Assembly: GCF_028502605.1 (NCBI RefSeq)
Contig: NW_026611593.1
Coordinates: 62,001-126,000, forward strand
Source of the DNA: Trichoderma breve
Taxonomy: Eukaryota > Ascomycota > Sordariomycetes > Hypocreales > Hypocreaceae
Length of the DNA stretch: 64,000 nucleotides
Direction of reading: 5' to 3'
Below, piece after piece: positions 21,129-31,246 of this stretch. The position numbers were made by a program, and so were the translations under genes. Positions within the stretch are counted from its first letter, which is position 1, and each line of letters opens with the position of its first letter. Under the pieces are notes generated by a model, which ran no database searches, was not told the origin of the DNA, and saw only the letters and a program-made list of their open reading frames with translations.

Positions 21129-21360
21129 TTAACTGATTTGTTGGCTAACCCGCGTCCTCCATGTTGTGAGGAGTTCCTGATTTGATCCAAGCGGCCGTGT
21201 ATCTGGTACCGGCGTACGCTGGAGCTGAATATCCTTAGCGATAAAAGTGGAGTTGAAGTCTTCAATGCTAGACTTTCCTTTAAATGAAGAAAGCAAGTGG
21301 AAAAAGGCAGCTGTTGTATCTGCACGACGAAAGCGAACAAGAAAGGCTGAGAATTGAGAG
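21129..21360 (-). other. Possible orphan terminal exon, unknown function
   Basis: A 75-codon frame with no ATG begins after a stop at about 21364 and ends at 21129. Its composition looks protein-like (AFLVRFRRADTTAAFFHLL, later QLQRTPVPDTRPLGSNQ). Several AG acceptors precede it. I recognise no family, and no convincing upstream exon was found. Confidence 0.2.
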
Positions 21361-21960
21361 CCTTAGAACTGACAGACAGCTGTCCCCTGGATATTCTTCT
21401 GTGTAAAAGATTTGGCGGGGAAGATTTGGCGGGGCTTTAAAGCGGAAGTAGTAGCAAACTCTCTATTCTGCGGGACGTTCAAGGGACGCTCTGCGAGAAC
21501 TACCCCGTTGCTCACTAAGACCCTGGTCATTGGTCGTCGGTTGACAGATGTATTGTAATGAAGGAGCTACGTTTCATCATACACAAGTAATGCAGCTTTG
21601 GCGAGTATGTCACAAATCTCACCATTGATCCGGCATGGTTTTTATATGCGATGGCCATGACTTAAAAGGCATTACCCAGGTAGGCACTGATGATGAATCA
21701 CAAGGCGAAGTGCAGAGCCGCTAATGCACAATGGGTACGTTTCTATTATGACTAAAGAAGAGTTTTCCTTCATTGATGTGTGGTATTATTCTTAGAAATA
21801 ACAATATCGAACTGTGATGAGTAGTGTACGACTACCCCTACGTCATTCATCTGGACCCCAAATCTGAATGCGAATGAATTCGCACCGAATGTCATAGATA
21901 TTGTACTACTGGGACGCTGTAGTTGAAGATTCAGACTCGTGGGAAGGCCGAGGCAGTTTA

Positions 21961-23499
21961 TTATCTTGTCCTTTGCGAGGACCTAATCCTGGTAAGAATT
22001 TGGTCAAGACCTTTCTCAGCCGCATGCCATTCTTCCCGTATTACAGTGGCCTTTTCCTCAGATCTCAAAGCGAAGGAAGCACGGAAGGGCAATGGACGAG
22101 AGTTGAATCCCTGCGTGAATGCCCATGGGTCCACTTCGCATCTTGTTTTCCCATCCTCATTTTCTTCATAGGCATAATTGATATCGAAGGCCCATAGGAT
22201 ACGTGCGATGTTGATGAACAATGAGTTCCTGGCAATATGCTGGCCGGTGCAAACGCGGCGTCCGAAGCCGAATGGAGCTAGAGGGAGAGTTGGATCTTCA
22301 ATCCAACGATCTGGCCTGAAGCTATGAGGATCTTTGTATACGTCCTTGTCAAGATGAATGGACCAATGATTTCCAATGACAGTCGCCCCTTTGGGAATGT
22401 GAAATCCCATGTATTCGTCATCCTGCGTGACAGCATGGGGTATGCCACCAGCAGAGACCGGTCGCCAGCGGAGAGTTTCCTTGATGATCGCATCAACGTA
22501 CGGAAGATTGTCTTTATCTTCAAAGGAAGGGAGCCCTTTTGCGTATTCATCAATCTCTTTTTGTGCTTTCTTCATCACATCGGGGTTGAGAATCATGGCA
22601 AGAGTGAATACTTCAAGAGCCATGGTTGTTGTATCACTCCCAGCTTCATAGATTATTCCCACATCATACGCCAGCTCTTTTTCTGTCATGCCGTTGGACT
22701 CTTTCATTTCAGAAACCTGCTTTGACCAATTCCAAGATTTGCTCTTTTTTCCGCGACGCATATTTCCCATATACAGGCTCGACTCAAACTCGTGAACTTG
22801 GTCGCCGTGTATCTTCCAAGGCGCCAGACAATTCGGCAGGTAGTTGAGAAACGGAAGAGAATCCACAATCCAGGTACCAACCCGCGCAGCATAGAGAAAA
22901 TTTTCCATAACCTTGTCGATTGCCTTGATCTCCGGCTCGTTACCGGTCTCGAGACGTCGGCCGTATGCAAGTGCAAAAATTAAGCTGGAAGAGTATCGAT
23001 GATACCGATCTGAGAAATCAACACCGGGCATCAGCAACTCGCAAAGGAGTTGCTTGCTCTCTACATCTTGTAGTTCCCGGTAGGTCTGAGATACTCGGAT
23101 ATTGAGATAAGAGGCTTGAAGACGCTGGTGAGTGCGCCACTGCTGGCCATAGGGCATCAGGAGGGTTCGCATTCCCTTGCTCACATTCTCGCCGCCCATC
23201 ACAGATCGCGGCCTTGAACTGTATATGTTACTTCGCTTGTCTAGCAGATCATGGGCAGCTTCGTAGTTGCCCAGAATGATGACTGTATTTAGGCCGTACT
23301 GAAGGCGGAAGATTGGACCATATATCGTTGACCATTGCTGATATGTTCTCCATGGATTGTTTTGGGGCGCCTGGTGCAAGTTGCCAATCAACGGCAGTTG
23401 GCGAGGCCCGGGAGGCAGTCTTTTGCCCTTTGTAGATCCAATTTTATGGAAGATCCAAAGGCACAGAAGAAAGGCCACAGCGACTGGTAAGACAATCAT
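21961..23499 (-). CDS. Cytochrome P450 monooxygenase
   Basis: A single exon encodes 512 aa. The N-terminus is a membrane anchor (MIVLPVAVAFLLCLWIF) followed by the proline hinge LPPGPRQLPLIGN. The I-helix oxygen-binding motif is EAGSDTT (285-291), the K-helix ExxR is ETLR (341-344), the PERF-like motif is FRPDRW, and the heme loop is FGFGRRVCTGQ with Cys417. All key residues are present, so it should be an active ER-anchored monooxygenase. In style it resembles fungal secondary-metabolite P450s of the OrdA-like group. The nearest biosynthetic genes are the TRI3-like acyltransferase (4 kb upstream of its start) and, much farther off, the PKS-NRPS. A link to either is open. Confidence 0.95.
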   Translation of the reverse strand: MIVLPVAVAFLLCLWIFHKIGSTKGKRLPPGPRQLPLIGNLHQAPQNNPWRTYQQWSTIYGPIFRLQYGLNTVIILGNYEAAHDLLDKRSNIYSSRPRSVMGGENVSKGMRTLLMPYGQQWRTHQRLQASYLNIRVSQTYRELQDVESKQLLCELLMPGVDFSDRYHRYSSSLIFALAYGRRLETGNEPEIKAIDKVMENFLYAARVGTWIVDSLPFLNYLPNCLAPWKIHGDQVHEFESSLYMGNMRRGKKSKSWNWSKQVSEMKESNGMTEKELAYDVGIIYEAGSDTTTMALEVFTLAMILNPDVMKKAQKEIDEYAKGLPSFEDKDNLPYVDAIIKETLRWRPVSAGGIPHAVTQDDEYMGFHIPKGATVIGNHWSIHLDKDVYKDPHSFRPDRWIEDPTLPLAPFGFGRRVCTGQHIARNSLFINIARILWAFDINYAYEENEDGKTRCEVDPWAFTQGFNSRPLPFRASFALRSEEKATVIREEWHAAEKGLDQILTRIRSSQRTR

Positions 23500-24281
23500 T
23501 TTAATGCTGTCAATAGTCTCAAGTTTCGATTTAAAGACGTGTCCTGAACAGAGAGCGACGGTTCACGCACTACTTTAAGATACTGTTAAATACCTAATAA
23601 CTAAACACTCGTGGCTACGCTATTAGTTCTAGGTAACAACGATGGTGGTTTTAGGACAATCCCTCTAGTCTCCGAGAATGCGGGGCAAAGAGATGCGGGG
23701 GCGGGGCAATTTCCTGGGGCAATGTCTTCACTTCCGCCTCTCCGGTACTGCGAACAGACAGCGAGTGGTCCTCGACGCATCATCCGTAGGGATGTTAATA
23801 CCACACAAGCTATGTCACACAACATTAAGGAATTTTTGCTTTGACGTTGTCTGAAGCATAGGATACCCATGATGTACAGAGATGCAGAGAGGGCGGGGCA
23901 ATCGTACCCATTTACTCTGATATGGGGAAGGCTCAAAGTGGGATTAATATTTACAGTGACGTGACACTTGAAGCATAGAATTGCCATAGTATATCCAAAT
24001 CGAAGCACATAGCTCAAGTCGGGGCCCAAAATTGAGCACGAAGATGACAGTAATAGACGATGAGACGTTAGCCCCTTTCACAGATTCGGAATCTCATATG
24101 ACTAGATCTAGCAATCTGATTCCAAAGTAGTATTATATTGTGATAGCTATGCCTAAGTTATCATGAAAATCTCTAGAATTATAGTTAAATATGAGGGATT
24201 TGGATCCAATGTGGCTCAATATTTATAAAGCAACTTCTGTAGGGTGGTCTCTAGGGTACCGTAGAATGTGTTCTCGACCTT
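23500..24281. other. Intergenic, P450 promoter side
   Basis: This lies between the P450 start and the 3' end of the CocE-type hydrolase. Open frames on both strands at 23600-24030 have no domain and no start or splice support. I see no gene. Confidence 0.5.
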
Positions 24282-26346
24282 CTATACCTTTACAAAGGGA
24301 ACCTGGACATAGCTAGGATAGTCTGCACCCATGTGCACAAAATGACGCCCTTTGTTACCTGTTGTAAATTTGCCACGCAGCGGTTCGAACTCGGCCAGCC
24401 TCATGTCATGCCCAGACACTTTAAATACCAGCTTCTCTCCCTTTTCAAATTTTATACCAGATGGCCAGATGCCAATTTCGAGCTTTACAATGGTCCCTGG
24501 CGAGATTTTTTCATCCTCGTCATGGTTATGGAGGGCCCAATGGGGCTTCGATTTATCCATATCTATTTTGCGACGGCTGGCACGGAGGATACCCATTGGT
24601 CCAACATAACACGTTAGTGTTGATCAGGGCCACCTCTTCGGCGTCTAAACCTAGCTCATGGAGAGGAATATTGATGTTTTGAAGAACTTTTCCAGTGGAA
24701 TCGGCCTTGCGTATTTGCACAAAAACATCCAGGTCATCGTGATCTGGGCATGACATGTAAAGAACTGCTTTGGAATACCCGACGAGGTAACTGTCGGTAG
24801 GTAGCGTACAGTCAAAGCTGAGCTCTTCAGAGTCAGAGCCCATCTGAAGAGCTGCAACATCTGACTGATACGACAGTGTTGTCGACGTTTGGTCTGGGCT
24901 CCATGCAAGTGTGCCATCTTGCGATAGGTAATAGATACGATATTCCGTGCTGGGAATGGGGAAATCAGTGAATACGTGATTGTACTCCGGCTCCTAAAGA
25001 CCATGTGAGATGGGTCATACAAAATCGATGAGTTGTTCATTTTGGATTTTACCTTATTATAACGTAGCGTAGACAGCAGTACCTTCGGTGACTTTTCCCA
25101 TCCGTTCCGTTTAAGTTTCAAGAAGTAATCAAAGAATAGCTGCAAATCCTCTATTCGGGAGGTAGAGTATAGGTCGTGCCATTCCTGAGTTGGGTGAACT
25201 CGCAACCTAGAAAATATAGTTAGCTTTGTTCTCTATTATCCAGCTTAATATCTTCATCGTACCACTTATTGTCTGTGGGCAAATCTTCAAACCCACGAAA
25301 AGAACCGATAGTATGTAGACCAGTCGAGTAGCTGGCGAGGACATAGCACGGAATTTTAATTTGCTCTATCTTTGCCCTCTTGTCCTCCCAGTATGCGTTG
25401 ATTCGAGGATACTTTTCCAACATACCAATAACATCTTCCTGATTGTTTCTTCCTAGACGAACTTTAGAGACGACTCTCGGAGGTTTGCACGAAGAATTTT
25501 AAACTTACCAAAGAGAGTCTGTCCGCCGAGGAACCCCCAAAATGGTAAATAAGGGACACCACCTCTGCATAGAGATTCACGGTAGAAGTCACTGCAGCCC
25601 TCCAGCGGAGCAAAACAGGTCAGATGAGGAGGATTCTGCGCTGCAATATGCCACTGAGCCATTGCAAGCCAAGAATTTCCGACCATGGCAATCTTGCCAC
25701 TGCACCACGGCAACCTTGCGAGATGTTCAATGGTATCATAGCCATCATGACCCTCCCCTGAATCAAACCATCTAATGTACCATTAGCTCGGAAATTTCTT
25801 AGCATGGAACTGGTGGGATTTCAAGCTGACCTGACATCGCCTTGTGAGTCGTAAGACCCTCGGCTGTTCACATTGACGATGGCGTAGCCCCTAGCTGTCC
25901 ACTCTGCTGGGTCGGGCCCTTCAAAACTCTCAAACCCTGAGAGCCTGCTTTGCGCCACACCCACACGTCCCGGAACGATGTCAAGCCTGAAATATCCTTT
26001 GTATTATTGAGTTCAAGGGTCTCTCCTTTAGTGTTTTAGGAATCTATTGTAACATACCGGTACCTGATTTCCCGTAAGGACTCCATACTACCAACGCGGG
26101 GACGGGATCATATACGTCCGCTGGTCGAAAGACGTCCGCCCGAATGACTACTCCGTCTCGAAGAGGAACCTCTATATCCTGTTCGAAAATAGTAGCAGCG
26201 CGAAATGGACGATGAGAAGATGTCTTTTGAAATCCTTCAGGCAGTGTGCGAGTTGCAGGGTTGAGGCCATTATATTGAGCGCCAGGGGCACGAATCGATG
26301 TAAGGGGCGCCTGGAGCACCGGGATGTTATCAATGAATTGCGCCAT
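24282..26346 (-). pseudogene. CocE/NonD-type hydrolase (X-Pro dipeptidyl-peptidase fold) with an apparent frameshift
   Basis: A serine hydrolase of the S15/CocE group, about 590 codons. Six exons are inferred, with introns at 25997-26057, 25772-25830, 25453-25508, 25207-25262 and 24994-25052. The N-terminal part has VPLRDGVVIRADVFRP, SPYGKSGTG, and the nucleophile elbow GNSWLAMAQWHIA; then KWLRVHPTQEWHDLY and a C-terminal jelly-roll domain. Near 24606 the frame must shift by one base: the reading ends at NTNVL, while the conserved continuation GPMGILRASRRK lies in the next frame. The summed exon length leaves remainder one. No plausible intron restores the conserved segment. So it is either a recent pseudogene truncated by 19 odd residues and a stop, or a sequence error. 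All other splice sites and active-site motifs look intact. Confidence 0.7.
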
Positions 26347-27480
26347 TCTTCACCTAGAAATACAGACCGCAAGTCTGCTTCTGTTTACGTAGGTTCGCCT
26401 TCTCTTGGTATTGGATTACTGCTCTTGGAAATATTCTCCCCCGTGCTTTCAGAGTTGACTTCTTCCTTAGGAAATATTGTTGGTCAAGGAGCAAAGGGTG
26501 CTTTTACCTCTGTACTTTTTTCTGTTTTCCTCTAATTCCCCGCATTTCCCTTTTTGTAGTTGTGGTCCTCTCAGCTCGTTGTATGATTCGTCCTTGTGCG
26601 CGGAGAATACGTTGGTCAAACTTTGCGGGGCATCCACGCAGTACAGAGGCATTCCTGTGAGAGGCCCCGCGATCCACACACACCTACATACACACAAGCC
26701 CTGATTCAGCTCGTGAACCAACTCGATCCGCCTCCTTGAACTCGGCTAGGGTTCAACTGTTTTAATATTGCCTTACGATCGTGGCTCACACGTCACATTC
26801 AGAAAGGCAATAACTCCACGCCGGGGCGCATTTCCACTCATCCGAGCCGATTTCCCCAGCCATAATATCCGGCGAATTGTAGGGATATGCGGGGTGCCAT
26901 GTTAGCGGGGAGATGAGCGCCTGGTATGTTTTGTGATAGAATTGCCGCTTTTTCTTCTCGGGTTGCCTTTTGAGAGTGCTTGCTACTGACGGCGCTCCTC
27001 AATAAAGAAATATTTACTCCCCATGATATCCTAAGTCGACCGGGCTACAATAGTTTTACCCGTTTGGGGTGTATCCATGGCAGCTACGGAACAACCATCA
27101 GGCAATATGACTGCCACGCAGCCGAACACCTACGTCTTTTGCCAGAAAGACCAACTTAAACCTACACAAGCTACCTTACTAATACTCTGAGCTATTTGGT
27201 AAGATAGCGCCCAATAGATGCACGGGACCATAAAACCACACAGATCCCGATAGTGAATAACAACACGCAAGCGTAGTTTAAATAGAATAAGGTGGATTTA
27301 ATGTGGCATTCACGGACGTGATACTTTATTAAAGAGAAATTCTTTGGATGCGTGGGTGAGCAATGTTATAGTATATGCTCTAGTGTGTTTAAACGGTATT
27401 TCCTCACTAATTTTACTTATTGCTTCGGATCCTTAGCGCATGTCTTGGTAAACTTGTCAATTTAGAATGTGTGTATAGTA
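26347..27480. other. Intergenic region
   Basis: This is the upstream region of the CocE-type gene and the 3' flank of the acyltransferase. Short frames at 26467-26721 show no domain. I see no gene, RNA or repeat family. Confidence 0.5.
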
Positions 27481-29037
27481 CTAGAATATATAAGATTTGA
27501 GGCCTTTAAACGCAATATCTACACTCATTTCTAAATAAGTTTCGACCTCTTGCCTATCATGCCACGCATCGTTGTATGCAGCGCTTAGACACAGTTGGCC
27601 CCTATATGTTCCCAAAAAGAACCCAAGACCATTCCGAAGCTCTTCTCCTGTTACCCATGGATCGGAAACCGAGATGCCACCAGCCTTTGTAGGTATAACA
27701 TTATCGATGAGTCCCATGCTAGAGATTGATATGGACGGCTGAGTGCTTGGAGGCGGTATAGGCAAAGGGTCCTTGGCCGCTGGTGGCAGCTGTCGTGTGC
27801 TAGAGGCCCAATAGTAAGGCACAAGTTGATAATGTTCTGCATCATCGCGGACATCGTGGTAAAATTGCTTCATCTCTTCAAGAACTCTAAAGAATTCCTC
27901 AGATTCCGACTGTTGCTGGTCTACAGAATGGCTGCTGCCGACAGCTGGGATGTTCATATCCACCAAGAGGCTTGTTCCTGATACTGAGTGATATAATGCG
28001 GCCGGATGCTTTGCAGAGTTGTACGGCTCAGTGCAGTTTCCACGTTCATTCCGTAAAATGTAGGTGACATATCTAAGTGTCTGTGGTTTAGGGCGCTTTT
28101 CTTGAAGATTTCTCATCATGAGAGGAATAGCAGCATGGAAGATATGGGTTACGGTAACGCCAATATATGAGCATGCATGTAGTAGCGTCGAAGTCCTCTC
28201 TTGAGAGAGCATCAGCGCAACCCGCTGGTGCTTCCCCGGAGTGATTTCCCCTTTCGTCCACGGAATGAGTAGCGGTGGAATGTCGCTTGCCGATTGTTTC
28301 TCTTTTAAAGATGCTACGTTCGCTAACCGCTGTTGCTGAGTCTCTGTCAGGCTTTTTGGTACATTCGCAGCCACACGAAAAGGTGGACTCATGTTGCTTA
28401 GCTCGGAGCCGTTGTCAAATGTAGGCAATTCGAACGAAGATCCTTGATCGTATGCTTTTGACACGATTTTAACAAGATTTCCCAAGAGAAGCAGAGTACC
28501 AACACCATCAATAACGTCATGAGGAGAACGTAGAACAAGATCGCGGCGGATCGGGCCAGGGCGGTTCTCCTCCTGTAGCACAGATGGCGGTGTGATGACA
28601 AACAATGTTGGAAGCTTTGGAGCCGGAGGATCGTTATTTGCCCATTCAGATCCGGTCTGATCGGTGGAGATTTTGACGAACGTTTCATCGATCCAGGCCT
28701 GCTGATCAGCTATTGTAGGAATTGTGCGATACACCTTTGTAAATCCATTCGTGCTGGTGTCGTATTTTACTTGTGACGCAATTGTGGGGTGATCATGTCT
28801 CAGCATGAGCCAAGCATTACGCAGAGCGGTATCGACGCGAGAATCCAAGTCATCGTGAAAGGAGTCAACGATGTCGATGGAAAGCGATATGTGGCCGGTA
28901 ATGGCGAAAAACATTCGACCGCTACCTTCGTACAGCTTCGACAAAACAGCATAACATCGTTCGATCTCGTCAACGGAGCGTTGCCAAACCCTCTGCTCGA
29001 TCTGTTGCCATGCATACTGGTTATAGTGAGTCGCCAT
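27481..29037 (-). CDS. CoA-dependent acyltransferase, TRI3-like
   Basis: A single exon encodes 518 aa. The active-site motif HxxxDG is present as PHDVIDG (His173, Asp177). The N-terminal segment, with AWQQIEQRVWQRSVDEIERC and SGRMFFAITGH, and the overall length fit the fungal TRI3 (15-O-acetyltransferase) family, which moves an acyl group from CoA to a hydroxyl. The C-terminal half has DPWVTGEELRNGLGFFLGTY, in the position of the DFGWG-like structural motif. No trichothecene gene is nearby, so the acceptor is unknown. The P450 4 kb away could make the hydroxyl it esterifies (inference). It is probably cytosolic, with no signal peptide. Confidence 0.75.
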   Translation of the reverse strand: MATHYNQYAWQQIEQRVWQRSVDEIERCYAVLSKLYEGSGRMFFAITGHISLSIDIVDSFHDDLDSRVDTALRNAWLMLRHDHPTIASQVKYDTSTNGFTKVYRTIPTIADQQAWIDETFVKISTDQTGSEWANNDPPAPKLPTLFVITPPSVLQEENRPGPIRRDLVLRSPHDVIDGVGTLLLLGNLVKIVSKAYDQGSSFELPTFDNGSELSNMSPPFRVAANVPKSLTETQQQRLANVASLKEKQSASDIPPLLIPWTKGEITPGKHQRVALMLSQERTSTLLHACSYIGVTVTHIFHAAIPLMMRNLQEKRPKPQTLRYVTYILRNERGNCTEPYNSAKHPAALYHSVSGTSLLVDMNIPAVGSSHSVDQQQSESEEFFRVLEEMKQFYHDVRDDAEHYQLVPYYWASSTRQLPPAAKDPLPIPPPSTQPSISISSMGLIDNVIPTKAGGISVSDPWVTGEELRNGLGFFLGTYRGQLCLSAAYNDAWHDRQEVETYLEMSVDIAFKGLKSYIF

Positions 29038-30314
29038 TGTTGACTGAACTTAGTGCGCTTATGATGATTGGTAACTCTGCAACAATTAGAAGCAGAAAAT
29101 TGTCGCTTGTTCGACCAGTAACTACAGGATCAATTACGCAGGAACGAGATTTTTATACTTGCAGATAGGATCCGCAAACCGTAGATTTATATCGTGTAAT
29201 CGAATGCAACGATTCCATCAGATGATCGCGAATAGCAGTTTCGAACTAATATAGTATTGTGATAAGAGCGCGACTCCCCGAAGGATTTCCGATATTGAGC
29301 CGGCCTTACGGCACAGAGAGGTCTTATTAGTCTACTCACAGCTGTGCGGCGCGTCCCCGATCCCAGAATTCAAGCTATAACAGTCCCGGGAGCCACTTAC
29401 ACAATTCGCGGTGTGTCCCCGGCCTCAAAACAAAAATAAACAGATCCACATTGATCTTCTTAATTACCAATGATAACAGTGGCAACTTCGAGCGTTTCTA
29501 CGCCCCATCATTATGTGTGTGCAGAACATTTAGTGTAACTTTCAAGATTACCGCCCAAGACTGTAGCGATCTGAACAGCTGACGAGACTAGCTAGCTAAA
29601 TTGTAGTAGGAGGGCTGCAGGTTTCTAGCATCCCGATGTTCGCATTGGGGAACTCGTGATCATAATCGCTATCCTTCCCAGATACTGACACTGAAATAAC
29701 TTCGAGCAACGTTAGCACCTAATTATTTTCTTCTAGAGAGTGGCACTTCGATGTACCTCTACTCTAGGATTCAGAGAAAAGAGAGCTAAAATGATGATCG
29801 CTTCGCCAAAGAGCCACCCATATTCTTTTGCCACATCAGAACAACGCTAGATCAACGCCTACACATTATGTGCAATAACTCAGACATTCCGTCATACCGC
29901 TGCCACGTAAAGCCTGACATAATTTGCATTGCTTGCTGCCGGGTGACGGTTAGGCGTTGTTCAAGTATCACGTGTGTCGAAATAGTGATTAAAAGTGTAA
30001 CAAATATGCGCCTTAGTACTAAAGGTAGTGTACAGACATGACAGCAATCTCTCCTAGCTACAGCAAGGCATCATTAAATTTAACCTGTGCTTCGTTTGCC
30101 CACTTAAAACCAGAAAATTACTCCGTCCGGCATTCTCCCGTCAAGTAACCATAGGTACCCTGTTTTCCCGTAAAGAATTAGGCCTTTAGATGTTTGCATC
30201 TTCAGGCTACAACGAGCTTATTCGTTACTTATAAATGGCAGAGTAATTTCTGCACTTCTATTGCCTGGCTATTCAAACCTCCAACTTTCTCACAACTGGC
30301 AGTAAATACCCAAC
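29038..30314. other. Gene-free interval
   Basis: This is the upstream region of the TRI3-like gene, then about 1.2 kb of AT-rich sequence with frequent stops on both strands. No ORF of note, RNA gene or repeat was recognised. Confidence 0.5.
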
Positions 30315-31246
30315 ATGGCCATCACCGAGAGTCGGGTAATTGCCCAAGGTGCAATGCAGAACATTAATGTACCACAATGGAGCAATATCAGCTTCTTTCA
30401 TTTGGGATAGAATCGGTACGAGGACCAGATGATTGTCTCAGCAAATCTCTGTATTTGGGGCTTCTCTTTCTTCGTGGCTGGCGTCAACGATGTTAGCACT
30501 AGTGCTTTGACGCCCTATATCAATCGTGAATACAACATTAACAGTGCTATTGTATCGAATATGTAAGTGGTTATTAAAAAGCATTCCTAAGGTGTGATAC
30601 TAGGACGCAGCTGACGGGAGCTATGCATTCATATTCATGAGGCTAATTTTCTAGCCTAGTTATTCGCCGCTATTGCCTACACCGATTCCAGCAGATTTCT
30701 CAGTCCTGGTTCGATGCTTATTTTCAGAGCGGATTTCCAGATTCTTGCGCGAGGTCTCCAATCTTGGAGCTGACCATTTGGACTTTTCTTTGCAACGTTC
30801 TGGTTTGTAAGCTTTGGGGAAGCGACCCAAGATACACCTGAAAATACGTATGTGGCTGGTATAAAAGCCACTCATCGATGCTAAGCTTTACTTATGCGAA
30901 ATATAACGCTGGATGCTTAATGGAGCTGTTGGTTTCCGTAGCAGTGATATCAGCTGGCAAGGTTTCTCAATGGCAATTGATCTACACGTTTCCTTTCGGC
31001 CTTGGAACTCTGGATTTATGCTTAACCTTCCTTACATTCAAAGATTTCATGTTGTTACAATGTAATTTCGTTGATCATAACAACAATGTAACAAAGAAAA
31101 AGAAGGCTACACAGTGTCTTCAGAAGACCAAAGCCACGCCAAGCTTGTCGATGTTAAGTCTCTTCTTCTTCTTTTATCTAGGAGCAGGTGTTACGAGCAG
31201 CAGATGGACTGTGGAATATCTAGTTAATGCTCGCCACGGTAACTGA
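30315..31246 (+). pseudogene. Decayed MFS transporter
   Basis: Fragments in successive frames reconstruct the first half of an MFS protein. They are: an ATG-led N-terminus at 30315 broken by TAG at 30408; WGFSFFVAGVNDVSTSALTP; an intact-looking GTAAGT donor at 30563 whose acceptor no longer keeps frame and is followed by TAG at 30657; FAAIAYTDSSRFLSPGSML; TGA at 30771; SFGEATQDTPENTYVAG; a one-base shift near 30875; then SQWQLIYTFPFGLGTLDL and FFFFYLGAGVTSSRWTVEYLV. The family resembles fucose-permease-like fungal carriers. The C-terminal half is not recognisable downstream. I list the breaks only. The gene is dead in at least four places. Confidence 0.8.

Larger units (their letters stand above)
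19596..21960. other. Gene-poor interval
   Basis: This is the upstream region of the M20 gene, then AT-rich sequence, a VOC-domain remnant (20711-20962), a possible orphan terminal exon (21129-21360) and the 3' flank of the P450. I find no intact gene. A duplicated GATTTGGCGGGG-like unit sits at 21408-21434. Confidence 0.5.

Noticed and set aside
27481..29037. A trichothecene cluster around the TRI3-like gene
   Set aside because: No terpene synthase, TRI-type regulator or other pathway gene is visible within the window.
30878..31246. A separate small gene of 122 codons
   Set aside because: Its residues continue the helices of the decayed MFS transporter in a shifted frame, so it is part of that pseudogene.
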